Shown: in pieces, positions 1 through 7,056 of the stretch
How positions within the stretch are numbered: position 1 is the first letter of the stretch
Layout: every line of letters begins with the position of its first letter
Assembly: GCF_000091325.1 (NCBI RefSeq)
Contig: NC_014012.1
Coordinates: forward strand, 1,612,001 to 1,676,000
Reading direction: 5' to 3'
DNA length: 64,000 nucleotides
Source of the DNA: Shewanella violacea DSS12
GTDB taxonomy: Bacteria > Pseudomonadota > Gammaproteobacteria > Enterobacterales > Shewanellaceae
Made by a program: the position numbers and the translations under genes
Notes under the pieces: generated by a model
Told to the model about the DNA's origin: nothing
What the model saw: only the letters and a program-made list of their open reading frames with translations
Databases searched by the model: none

Positions 1-99
1 CTGAAAGCATCGGAGACCATCACCTCACGAGATGGTTTGTTATACAGAGATCCCGTTAGAGGATTGCAGCAAGTTCAAGTCATAGGTGGTTCACAATGA
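1..99 (+). CDS. C-terminal end of a probable FlgO (5' truncated by window edge)
   Basis: An open frame runs from base 1 to a TGA at 97-99 and encodes the last 32 residues of a protein ending in VQVIGGSQ. Its stop overlaps the flgP start (ATGA). In Vibrio the gene directly before flgP is flgO, an outer-membrane protein needed for flagellar stability, so FlgO is the likeliest identity. That rests on position, because the visible tail is too short to prove a family. Confidence 0.5.
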   Translation: MKASETITSRDGLLYRDPVRGLQQVQVIGGSQ

Positions 100-542
100 A
101 AAAATGGCTAATCCTAACCTTAATGTTTATCTCAGGCTGTGCGTCACAGGACAGGTATATAGAGTGGGAAACCCAGGCTCCTGATAGCTTTCCTAAATTA
201 ACGGCAATAGGCTATGCACCATTAGATACTCAGCCTGCCCAGTCTCAAGCACAAAAAGTGGTAATGGCGATGCAAGCCTCTAAAATTGCTGCATACAGAG
301 AATTGGCCGAACAGGTGTTTGGCCAGCAGTTGTCAGCAAGCAGTAGTGTCAATGACTGGATGTTATCTAGTGATAGCATTCAAGCTTCGGTATCTGGAGT
401 GATACGTGGTGCTAAGGTGGTAAAGAGTTATCCTGCTGGGGATCATTATGTGACTGAACTAGAGTTAGATTTTTCCTTGGTATGGGCCTTGTATCAACAG
501 CAAAATAGACCGCAAAAAATAAAAGAGATCACTTACTTTTAA
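96..542 (+). CDS. flgP: FlgP, flagellar outer-membrane lipoprotein
   Basis: 148 residues. The signal peptide ends in the lipobox ISGC with Cys15 as the lipidation site, and the rest resembles the LPP20 lipoprotein family that contains FlgP. FlgP is an outer-membrane lipoprotein associated with the flagellar H ring and basal disk, needed for motility in Vibrio and Campylobacter. The start overlaps the upstream stop by ATGA, so the two genes are probably translationally coupled. The assignment rests on the lipobox, size and position beside flgM/flgN/flgA. Confidence 0.85.
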   Translation: MKKWLILTLMFISGCASQDRYIEWETQAPDSFPKLTAIGYAPLDTQPAQSQAQKVVMAMQASKIAAYRELAEQVFGQQLSASSSVNDWMLSSDSIQASVSGVIRGAKVVKSYPAGDHYVTELELDFSLVWALYQQQNRPQKIKEITYF

Positions 543-557
543 GTATTCTTAGTTGGA

Positions 558-590
558 GACAGGAAATTACCAGTTTTTCTGTCTTCGATT
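558..590 (+). terminator. Hairpin after flgP, weak intrinsic terminator
   Basis: GACAGGAAA (558-566) pairs with TTTTCTGTC (575-583), with one G-T wobble and an 8-nt loop. It lies 16 bases after the flgP stop. Only a short, interrupted T run follows, so termination strength is uncertain. Confidence 0.4.
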
Positions 591-1137
591 GTCTTATCTA
601 TCCCACATTCCTCTCTCACCCTTAGCCGATTTTGTTTATGGCTTTCTTTGGCAGCTCACTCCTAGCTCACTCTATAGTTTGGTCCATAAACCAGTGGCTG
701 GCTTTCTTTGATGACTTCTTGGCATAATCTGGCTAATGGACCTCTAGTTAATGAACTTCTAATTAATAGGCTTCCAATTTATAGGCTTCCAATTTATAGG
801 CTTCCAATTAACGAGCGGTCTAATTAATCAACAGCCTAGCTAATGTACTTCTCGATTATCTAGTTTATGCACTGTTTAGCTAATGAGCGTTTCAATATAA
901 GGGGATTAGGCTTAACTTAATTTGAACCCTTTGAATCTTTTGAACACGTCTAAGACATGGCAGTGACAGTGTTTGGAGTTTAGCACTCTGAGTCCGGTCT
1001 AGGAGTCGCCTGGTCATTATGGGGTTATGACATGTTTACTTAGCTGGTGGGGTTCGAGCTTAGAGTCTCAGCGCAATTTTGAGCCTTTGTAGACTATAGG
1101 GAAGGGGGAGCGCTATGCCTGGGGCACCAAGAGACAG
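584..1137. other. Non-coding gap between convergent flgP and flgN
   Basis: About 550 bases with no credible gene. It contains the degenerate 15-base repeat array listed separately. The rest (900-1130) shows no clear promoter, terminator or frame. Confidence 0.6.
732..825. repeat. Degenerate 15-bp tandem repeat array
   Basis: Five to six consecutive 15-base units share the core CTTCCAATTTATAGG. Exact or near-exact units start at 768, 783 and 798. More diverged units lie at 738 (CCTCTAGTTA core), 753 (CTTCTAATTA core) and 811. Looser matches continue to about 895 but drift out of phase. The period equals five codons, but no frame looks like a supported gene. Confidence 0.75.
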
Positions 1138-1563
1138 TTAGGCTTGTATATCATTGCCTAAGGTAGATATCGTCGAGGTCTTACCCTTGCCGTTATAGGT
1201 TAAACTAGAGGCATTGCGGCTAACTTGCAGGGCCTGGGAAAATCGATTCATGCTTGCGATATTCAGTTCTATCAGGCTGGAGTTTTCACTGTTCAATTGT
1301 TTGCATTCATCCAGCAGGTTTTTGGCCGATGTGACTCGAGCAGACAAGTGTACATCACTGATGAGTAAGGCCTTATCAGCATGGAGAGATAAAGCTTCAT
1401 CTTTGCGTTTTAGCTCATCGAGTAATCCAGCTTTGGCGCTTGCCAAGGAAAGTAGACTATCTGCATCTTGATTGGTCAAGGCAGTTGTCTCATCTTTGAT
1501 GATTACTTTTAGCTTGTTAAGCAGCTCGAACTGAAGTTCGACGATGTCGTTTATCTGACTCAT
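1138..1563 (-). CDS. flgN: FlgN, export chaperone for FlgK and FlgL
   Basis: 141 residues, largely helical and leucine-rich, as expected for the FlgN family. FlgN is the cytoplasmic type III chaperone that delivers the hook-filament junction proteins FlgK and FlgL to the export gate. It lies 6 bases downstream of flgM on the same strand, so it is co-transcribed from the sigma-28 promoter at 1931-1957. A weak GGGG-type ribosome site is inside the end of flgM. Both flgK and flgL, its cargo genes, are in this window. Confidence 0.85.
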   Translation of the reverse strand: MSQINDIVELQFELLNKLKVIIKDETTALTNQDADSLLSLASAKAGLLDELKRKDEALSLHADKALLISDVHLSARVTSAKNLLDECKQLNSENSSLIELNIASMNRFSQALQVSRNASSLTYNGKGKTSTISTLGNDIQA

Positions 1564-1569
1564 AAATTA

Positions 1570-1890
1570 CTAGTTCATCCCCTTTAAGTCATTTTCAAAC
1601 TGAGCTATGTTAGTCGCCAGTTTTTCAGGATCAATCTTATAGCGGCCTTCTGCGATTGCCAGCTTTATTTCTTGAACTTTCTGTTCATTAATTTCTGGAA
1701 TATCATTCATTTTGGCTTGAGTGCTTTGTAGTTGTTGTGCCTGAGATGTCAAAGACACTGAGTCACTCTTGGGTGGTGTGCTCAGAGAGTTGACGGCGTC
1801 ATCATTGGTTTTTTCACTGCCCTTATGTGCAGGGGACTTGCCAATGTGAGTGTTTACTGCTGTGTTTACTTGCTTAATATCAATAGCCAT
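1570..1890 (-). CDS. flgM: FlgM, anti-sigma-28 factor
   Basis: 106 residues starting MAIDIKQVN. An in-frame ATG 15 bases upstream (1905) is less likely, because GGAG sits at the right distance before 1890 and FlgM proteins begin MAIDI. The C-terminal half (INEQKVQEIKLAIAEG, then KIDPEKLA) is the sigma-28-binding region. FlgM holds FliA (gene at 47168) inactive until it is exported through the completed hook-basal body. Its own sigma-28 promoter makes a feedback loop. Confidence 0.92.
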   Translation of the reverse strand: MAIDIKQVNTAVNTHIGKSPAHKGSEKTNDDAVNSLSTPPKSDSVSLTSQAQQLQSTQAKMNDIPEINEQKVQEIKLAIAEGRYKIDPEKLATNIAQFENDLKGMN

Positions 1891-1930
1891 ATTCGGCTCC
1901 AACAATCAAAAAATAAAAGAACATAATGGT

Positions 1931-1957
1931 ATATCGGCAGTGTTTCCCTGAGCTTTA
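1931..1957 (-). promoter_or_regulatory. Sigma-28 (FliA) promoter of flgMN
   Basis: On the minus strand TAAAGCTC (1957-1950) is followed by 11 bases and then GCCGATAT (1938-1931). The FliA consensus is TAAAGTTT-N11-GCCGATAA, so the spacing is exact and the -10 matches 7 of 8. The predicted transcript starts roughly 35 bases before the flgM ATG. Confidence 0.85.
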
Positions 1958-1974
1958 ATAAAATTCAAGAAAAC

Positions 1975-2679
1975 TTACATTCTGACTTCGACCTTGCCAA
2001 CATCTATGACTCTCGCATCGACAGTCTTATGGGAATAGGTATTCTTAATACGAATTCTATCACCTAAATTCCCATCCTGCAGCGCTTCTCCAACGGTTTT
2101 TATTTCGAAGTTATCTGTGCGTGCAAAAATTGAGACTGAATCACCTTTACAAACGAAGCAGAGATTATTACTGAATATAGGTTGGTTAGCAGGCGTTCTT
2201 CTTTTCACCCTAGTACCAACTACCTCAGCAAGATTGTTGAATTGCTGACCTCTTAAAAGGGTTTGCTCGACATATTTGATGACGATGTCGCCTTTTGCGA
2301 TTAAATCTCCTGGGCCCAATGTCTGTCTGGCGACCACAACTGGATAGAGAATATCGACTCTCACTGAGATGAAAATCTGCCATGGGTAATCAAGTTGTGG
2401 ACTTTTGCAGGTTATTTTTATGGTGTTATTGCGTTTAATCGCTCTATTACTAGCCAATTCTGCTTTTACTGGTGGAAAGCACAATGGTGGCTTAAGCCGT
2501 GTATCTAGACTTTGCGGGGTAATGTTTACTCTTGCATGGTCTGCAACATCAATTTTTTCTTCGACAACCCCTATAGCTAATTGAGATATGGCCGATAGAG
2601 TAGGCACAATTGCAGCTTGTGTGCTTAAAGCGTGATTTGACAAAAACATCAAAGAAAAGAGGACATATTTTACTTTCAT
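1975..2679 (-). CDS. flgA: FlgA, P-ring assembly chaperone
   Basis: 234 residues with a cleavable signal peptide of about 22 residues ending near STQA, then a periplasmic chain containing a SAF-type domain in the middle (LGPGDLIAKGDIV region). Four cysteines (in PPLCFPP, ITCKS and LCFVCKG) suggest disulfides. FlgA helps FlgI assemble into the P ring around the rod. The gene diverges from cheV and lies upstream of flgMN on the same strand, 85 bases before the flgM start. Confidence 0.92.
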   Translation of the reverse strand: MKVKYVLFSLMFLSNHALSTQAAIVPTLSAISQLAIGVVEEKIDVADHARVNITPQSLDTRLKPPLCFPPVKAELASNRAIKRNNTIKITCKSPQLDYPWQIFISVRVDILYPVVVARQTLGPGDLIAKGDIVIKYVEQTLLRGQQFNNLAEVVGTRVKRRTPANQPIFSNNLCFVCKGDSVSIFARTDNFEIKTVGEALQDGNLGDRIRIKNTYSHKTVDARVIDVGKVEVRM

Positions 2680-2689
2680 AATGAATAGA

Positions 2690-2706
2690 CTAGCTTGATG
2701 AGCTAG
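2690..2706. other. Small inverted repeat in flgA leader
   Basis: CTAGCT (2690-2695) and AGCTAG (2701-2706) flank TGATG, just upstream of the flgA start. It could be a leader hairpin or a protein site. Its role is unknown. Confidence 0.35.
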
Positions 2707-2773
2707 ATTACACCTATACTTTCTTAGTGACCGAAAATTTCGCCTTTTCTTATAATAAACTTAAGGCGCCATA

Positions 2774-2797
2774 AACTTGACGATAAAGGGTCAAGTT
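2774..2797. promoter_or_regulatory. Perfect inverted repeat between divergent flgA and cheV
   Basis: AACTTGAC (2774-2781) and GTCAAGTT (2790-2797) are perfect 8-base arms around an 8-base spacer. The site lies in the shared regulatory region, about 95 bases from flgA and 105 from cheV. It could be an operator or a leader hairpin of either transcript. Confidence 0.45.
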
Positions 2798-2901
2798 GTG
2801 AGATATTTAACACTTGTTAGTAAGTAAGCAATTAGTATGCCTAGTACTCGTAAAGCCATGAGTTTTAGGTGACATTTAAAAGACGACAAGGCAAGCGCAT
2901 T

Positions 2902-3822
2902 ATGTCAAGCATTCTTGAGTCAGTGAACAAACGAACACAGTTAGTCGGTCAGAACCGTTTAGAGTTATTGCTATTTAAACTCAATGGTCGTCAAAGGTTT
3001 GGTATCAATGTTTTTAAAGTAAAAGAAGTTCTTCAATGTCCTCCTCTAACCAGCCTGCCTAAGTTGAACCCCAATGTGAAAGGGGTTGCTCATATCCGTG
3101 GTAAAACAATTTCGGTAATCGATTTGAGTGCGGCTACTGGCGGTCGTCCGGTTGAAAGCACTGAGAATTGTTTCATTATCATTTCTGAGTACAACAGGAG
3201 TGTGCAAGGCTTCTTGGTCTGTTCGGTTGAGCGGATCATTAATATGAATTGGGAAGCCATTTTACCACCGCCAAAGGGGGCTGGAAAGTTCTCATACCTC
3301 ACGGCAGTGACTGAGATTGAAGGTGAGTTGGTTGAAATACTCGATGTGGAGAAGATCCTCGATGAGATTTCGCCGGTTAAAACTGAGATAAGTAAAGAAG
3401 CCGATGAGCAGCTGACCTTAGACAGGGAAAAACATTTCCATATTATGGTTATTGATGACTCAGCAGTGGCCCGTAAACAGATCATTAGGGCATTAGTTTC
3501 ATTAGGTTTGCAGATAGATACCGCCAAAGATGGCAGAGAAGCACTGGAAAAACTAGTAGCAATCGGTGCCGAAATGGACGATGTATCGACCGAGATCCCT
3601 CTTATTATCTCAGACATTGAGATGCCAGAAATGGACGGCTACACTTTAACTGCAGAGATTAGAGACAACCCTAAGTTGAAGAACATTAAAGTTGTGCTGC
3701 ATACGTCTTTAAGCGGGGTATTTAACCAAGCTATGGTCGAGAAAGTCGGTGCAAATGATTTTATTGCCAAATTTAATCCAGATGAACTTGCGGCAGCTGT
3801 TAATAAGCATTTGAGTCTATAA
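2902..3822 (+). CDS. cheV: CheV, chemotaxis coupling protein with receiver domain
   Basis: 306 residues from ATG 2902 (MSSILESVNKRTQLVGQN). A GTG 33 bases upstream is open but does not fit CheV N-termini. An N-terminal CheW-like domain (about 20-165) is joined to a response-regulator receiver (about 183-306) with the acidic pair in VIDDSA and the phospho-acceptor Asp in ISDIEMPEMDG. CheV couples receptors to CheA, with the receiver tuning adaptation. cheR follows at once, the pairing seen beside the Vibrio flagellar cluster. Confidence 0.93.
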   Translation: MSSILESVNKRTQLVGQNRLELLLFKLNGRQRFGINVFKVKEVLQCPPLTSLPKLNPNVKGVAHIRGKTISVIDLSAATGGRPVESTENCFIIISEYNRSVQGFLVCSVERIINMNWEAILPPPKGAGKFSYLTAVTEIEGELVEILDVEKILDEISPVKTEISKEADEQLTLDREKHFHIMVIDDSAVARKQIIRALVSLGLQIDTAKDGREALEKLVAIGAEMDDVSTEIPLIISDIEMPEMDGYTLTAEIRDNPKLKNIKVVLHTSLSGVFNQAMVEKVGANDFIAKFNPDELAAAVNKHLSL

Positions 3823-3962
3823 TGATTATGAGTAGAGCCTTGGGGGGATATTAATCTTGTATATTATGACTCGCTCATGTATAAGCTGCGCTAAAATTGA
3901 ATCTCGTTATGCTGAGTCTAGTTTAAACCCTATAGCTGTTTTTTTGATATTAGGATATCAAG

Positions 3963-4796
3963 GTGCCAAATAAATCACTCGCTGAAACCGAATACACACA
4001 ATTTAGATTATTCCTGGAGCAACACAGCGGTATAGTGCTGGGCGATAATAAGCAGTATCTTGTACGCAGCAGGTTGGCGCCTTTGATGGGCCAGTATGAC
4101 CTGCCATCGCTTTCTGAAGTCGTTAGGCGTTCAATGAAACCCACAGAGCGTCAGCTTAGGGCTTCAGTTATAGATGCCATGACGACCAACGAAACCTTGT
4201 GGTTCCGAGATCGTTATCCTTTCGAGCTACTATCGAATGTGCTTTTACCTGAGTACTCTAAGCTGGGACGTCCACTTAAGATTTGGTCGGCGGCTTGTTC
4301 GTCGGGTCAAGAACCTTACTCTTTAGCTATGACAATCTTAGAGTATCAGCAGAAACGCCCTGGTACCTTGCCTGGAAGTGCATCAATTTTAGCCACAGAC
4401 TTGTCACCCTCTATGCTAGATAAGTGTAAGGGTGGCGATTACGATAATCTAGCCTTAGGCCGTGGCTTGTCAGATCAGAGAAAGCGTCAGTTTTTTGATT
4501 CTACGGATGCTGGGACTATGGTCATTAAAGATAACGTGAAAAAGTTCATTAACTTTAGAGCCCATAACTTGCTTGAAAGTTATACATTACTAGGGAAATT
4601 TGACATCATTTTCTGTCGTAATGTGTTGATCTACTTTGCGCCGGAGGCAAAGGCAAAGATATTGCGGCAATTTGCTGCCGCTTTGAACCCCAAAGGCATA
4701 CTCTTTCTTGGTGCTTCCGAGTCGATTGCTGGCTTAACCGAAGAATTTGATATGATCAGATGTAACCCAGGTATCTATTACCAGAAGAAAACTTAA
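3963..4796 (+). CDS. cheR: CheR, chemoreceptor glutamate methyltransferase
   Basis: 277 residues from a GTG start, with AGGA 8 bases upstream. It shows the CheR hallmarks: an N-terminal helical domain, the TTNETLWFRD segment, an SAM-binding WSAACSSGQEPYSLAM loop, and FCRNVLIYF near the C-terminus. It transfers methyl groups from SAM to receptor glutamates during adaptation, opposing CheB (gene at 51265). It is probably co-transcribed with cheV. Confidence 0.95.
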   Translation: MPNKSLAETEYTQFRLFLEQHSGIVLGDNKQYLVRSRLAPLMGQYDLPSLSEVVRRSMKPTERQLRASVIDAMTTNETLWFRDRYPFELLSNVLLPEYSKLGRPLKIWSAACSSGQEPYSLAMTILEYQQKRPGTLPGSASILATDLSPSMLDKCKGGDYDNLALGRGLSDQRKRQFFDSTDAGTMVIKDNVKKFINFRAHNLLESYTLLGKFDIIFCRNVLIYFAPEAKAKILRQFAAALNPKGILFLGASESIAGLTEEFDMIRCNPGIYYQKKT

Positions 4797-4806
4797 CTCT
4801 TTGGAT

Positions 4807-4827
4807 TGCCTGCGTTTATCGCAGGCA
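4807..4827 (+). terminator. Hairpin after cheR
   Basis: TGCCTGCG (4807-4814) and CGCAGGCA (4820-4827) form a perfect 8-bp stem with a TTTAT loop, 11 bases after the cheR stop. No T run follows, so it may stabilise the 3' end rather than terminate strongly. Confidence 0.5.
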
Positions 4828-5068
4828 GTCTAGTATGATGTCGTTATCCGCACCACTCTTCATATGTTTATCTACTCGCCTACTAAGACGCCAAAGCCTT
4901 GGCTCTTATTGCTATGCAGGGCCACTTCTAACCAAGCGAAAACTTTATCATGCCGAGATAGTTGAACTTGTCAGTATTGGTAGCTTGCCTGTTCAGTGTT
5001 CATTTTCATTAGACTGTCAGTGGCTTACTGCTAAGTAATCTTGTCGAATACGCCGCCACCTTTTTTTA
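4828..5068. other. Intergenic region upstream of flgB
   Basis: This stretch has no supported gene; a 67-codon open frame at 4835-5038 has no homology signal. It ends in the sigma-54 promoter of flgB, so upstream activator (FlrC) sites would be expected here. I cannot identify them. Confidence 0.5.
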
Positions 5069-5084
5069 TGGCACAAGTATTGCT
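5069..5084 (+). promoter_or_regulatory. Sigma-54 promoter of flgBCD(E)
   Basis: TGGCAC-AAGTA-TTGCT is a full match to the consensus TGGCACN5TTGCW. Transcription should start near 5095, about 22 bases before the flgB ATG. This also excludes the longer flgB frame from 5091. Confidence 0.92.
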
Positions 5085-5117
5085 TTATTTATGACATCGA
5101 GTTTTGGAGGCAATTTT

Positions 5118-5516
5118 ATGGCGATTAATTTTGATAATGCATTGGGTGTGCATCAATACACACTCGGGATCAGAGCCCAACGTGCTGAAGTTATCGCATC
5201 TAATATTGCCAATGCCGATACTCCCCATTATAAGGCTCGTGATGTCAACTTTGATAAGGCATTACAAGCCGCATCCAGTAGACAAGGTGGTTTGGCTATG
5301 AGTAGCAGTGATAGTCGACACTTTGATCTGGAAGCGTTATCGCAACAAAACTATGGATATAGAGTGCCAAATCAGCCTGATACTGGTGATGGTAATACGG
5401 TTGATATGCAAAAAGAACAATCAGAATTTATGCAAAATGCACTCGAATACCAGATGTCACTCGGCTTTCTTGATGGCAAGTTTTCTGGTCTGAAGAAAGC
5501 AATAAGAGGAGATTAA
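5118..5516 (+). CDS. flgB: FlgB, proximal rod protein
   Basis: 132 residues. ATG 5118 is chosen because GGAGG sits 7 bases upstream and the sigma-54 transcript begins near 5095. It has the N-terminal rod motif with [15 protein letters not shown] and the C-terminal helix of axial proteins. FlgB is exported by the type III apparatus and forms part of the proximal rod with FlgC, FlgF and FliE. It is the first gene of the rod operon, and flgC follows 2 bases later. Confidence 0.95.
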   Translation: MAINFDNALGVHQYTLGIRAQRAEVIASNIANADTPHYKARDVNFDKALQAASSRQGGLAMSSSDSRHFDLEALSQQNYGYRVPNQPDTGDGNTVDMQKEQSEFMQNALEYQMSLGFLDGKFSGLKKAIRGD

Positions 5517-5518
5517 TC

Positions 5519-5935
5519 ATGAGTTTATTTAATATCTTTAATGTTGCAGGTTCTGGAATGTCGGCTCAATCGATAAGATTGAATACCACAGCGAGTAATA
5601 TTGCCAATGCCGATTCTGTTTCGAGTAGTGTTGATAAGACCTACCGTGCTCGTCATCCGATTTTTGAAGCCGAGATGGCCAAAGCCAGCTATCAGCAGCA
5701 ATCATCACCTTCAGTTAAGGTGAAAGGTATCGTAGAAAGCGATGCGCCCTTGTTGAAAGAGTACTCTCCAAATCATCCAATGGCTGATGGCGATGGCTTC
5801 ATCTATAAACCTAACGTCAATGTAATGGAGGAGATGGCGAATATGATTTCGGCATCCAGATCTTATCAAATGAATGTTCAGGTGGCTGAAGCGGCAAAGT
5901 CTATGCTTCAGCAAACACTCAGAATTGGCAAATAA
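5519..5935 (+). CDS. flgC: FlgC, proximal rod protein
   Basis: 138 residues, typical for FlgC. The N-terminal axial motif is [11 protein letters not shown], and the C-terminal segment RSYQMNVQVAEAAKSMLQQT is the axial coiled-coil helix. AGGAGA immediately precedes the ATG. It forms the proximal rod together with FlgB. Confidence 0.95.
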   Translation: MSLFNIFNVAGSGMSAQSIRLNTTASNIANADSVSSSVDKTYRARHPIFEAEMAKASYQQQSSPSVKVKGIVESDAPLLKEYSPNHPMADGDGFIYKPNVNVMEEMANMISASRSYQMNVQVAEAAKSMLQQTLRIGK

Positions 5936-5948
5936 AAGGAGGTAAGAA

Positions 5949-6740
5949 GTGAGCCTCATTAACCAACTTAATAATGCACCCCTTGGTGGACAGTCTCAAA
6001 CGTCGACTCAGTCAGCAGCGCCATCTAAACAAGTGACATCGGCCGCAACTGAGCAGACATCGACAACGGGGAATCCGTTTCTTGACGCAATTCGTTTGCC
6101 TGAAGAAAAATCGATACCAGAGGCGAATAGTCAAGGACTGAGCCAAGAGGATTTCTTCTCTCTCTTGAGTCAACAGTTGTCGATGCAAGACCCATTTAAA
6201 CCCGTCGATAACGATCAGATGATTGCGCAAATGGCAGCATTTTCTACCGTTGACGGTATTAGTAATCTCAATGACGAGATTATCAATCTTAATACAGTTA
6301 TGACTTCAAGTCAGGCTTTGCAAGCTTCAGGTCTTGTGGGACAGAAAGTATTGATCCCATCGGATACCGGCCATCTTTCGGTGGAAGACCCTGTACTTAA
6401 GGGAGTGGTGAGTACGCCTGAGGCTATCGAGATCATAGTCGTACGTATCGAAGATGACAAAGGGCAACTGATCAAGACTTTTGAGGTCGATGGTAGTCAA
6501 GGCGGTAATGTCGATGTGTCCTGGGATGGATTGGACAAAAATGGCGATGCTATGCCAAGCGGAAATTATTCGATTAAAGCCAGTGGCAGAGTCGATGGTC
6601 AGAGTGAAGAACTTGCCGTTTCTACTTATGCTCATGTTACCAGCGTCTCTCTAGGTACTGCATCTACCGGTTCAATCTTGAATTTACGTGGTATAGGTGG
6701 CATTAAACTCGGCGATGTCTTGGCAGTTTCTGAGGTGTGA
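5949..6740 (+). CDS. flgD: FlgD, hook-cap (hook assembly scaffold)
   Basis: 263 residues from a GTG with a strong AGGAGGT site. The N-terminal part (QEDFFSLLSQQLSMQDPFKPVDNDQM) is the conserved FlgD export and capping region. The C-terminal half has the FlgD Ig-like/tudor fold signature (SWDGLDKNGDAMPSGNY). FlgD caps the growing hook and is discarded when FlgK arrives. It presumably acts on both FlgE copies that follow. Confidence 0.94.
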   Translation: MSLINQLNNAPLGGQSQTSTQSAAPSKQVTSAATEQTSTTGNPFLDAIRLPEEKSIPEANSQGLSQEDFFSLLSQQLSMQDPFKPVDNDQMIAQMAAFSTVDGISNLNDEIINLNTVMTSSQALQASGLVGQKVLIPSDTGHLSVEDPVLKGVVSTPEAIEIIVVRIEDDKGQLIKTFEVDGSQGGNVDVSWDGLDKNGDAMPSGNYSIKASGRVDGQSEELAVSTYAHVTSVSLGTASTGSILNLRGIGGIKLGDVLAVSEV

Positions 6741-6799
6741 TCTTGCTCTCTGGGCTTGCGGGGGAAAATAAGCCTGTGAGCTTCAATCATGAATTAGAG

Positions 6800-7040
6800 C
6801 CGGGTAAATATCTTCTTGTCCATAGTGAAAAATTGAATGTCTGTGGTTGGTTACATTGACTGAAATTATGAATCTAAGTGTCGGTGGTAGGCTACATTGA
6901 CTGAAGTAATAAATTGAAATTGAAGTGTTTGTGGTGGGTTACATTGGTTGAAATAATGAATTTTAACTGGGTGAATATCTCCTACCTGCAATTATGAATT
7001 GAAGTGTCGGTGGTGGGCTACATTGACTGAAGTAGTGAAT
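6800..7040. repeat. Imperfect repeat array in the flgE1 leader
   Basis: Four copies of a module with the core ACATTGACTGAA begin at 6853, 6894, 6941 (ACATTGGTTGAA) and 7020, each followed by a TATGAAT- or TAGTGAAT-like tail and preceded by GGTGG-rich sequence. A longer block of about 75 bases (6800-6872) is repeated at 6968-7039. Related sequence also precedes flgE2 at about 8550-8640, so the leader was duplicated with the gene. The flgD-flgE1 gap (6741-7056) holds nothing else I can identify. Confidence 0.7.
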
Positions 7041-7056
7041 TGAATCGAGGTGAATT

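Noticed and set aside
711..827. 38-codon frame running through the 15-bp repeats, giving a pentapeptide-like protein
   Set aside because: No ribosome site, and the repeat does not fit the A(D/N)LXX register of pentapeptide proteins. The repeat alone explains the open frame.
4835..5038. 67-codon frame between cheR and flgB
   Set aside because: No ribosome site, no family resemblance, and it ends at the flgB promoter region.
6759..6775. Sigma-54-like GG-N10-GC upstream of flgE1
   Set aside because: Only the GG and GC match (CGGGGG...TAAGCC); the flanking consensus is absent.
6800..7040. Possible CRISPR array in the flgE1 leader
   Set aside because: Repeat units are diverged, spacers are not unique 30-base inserts, and no cas genes are present.
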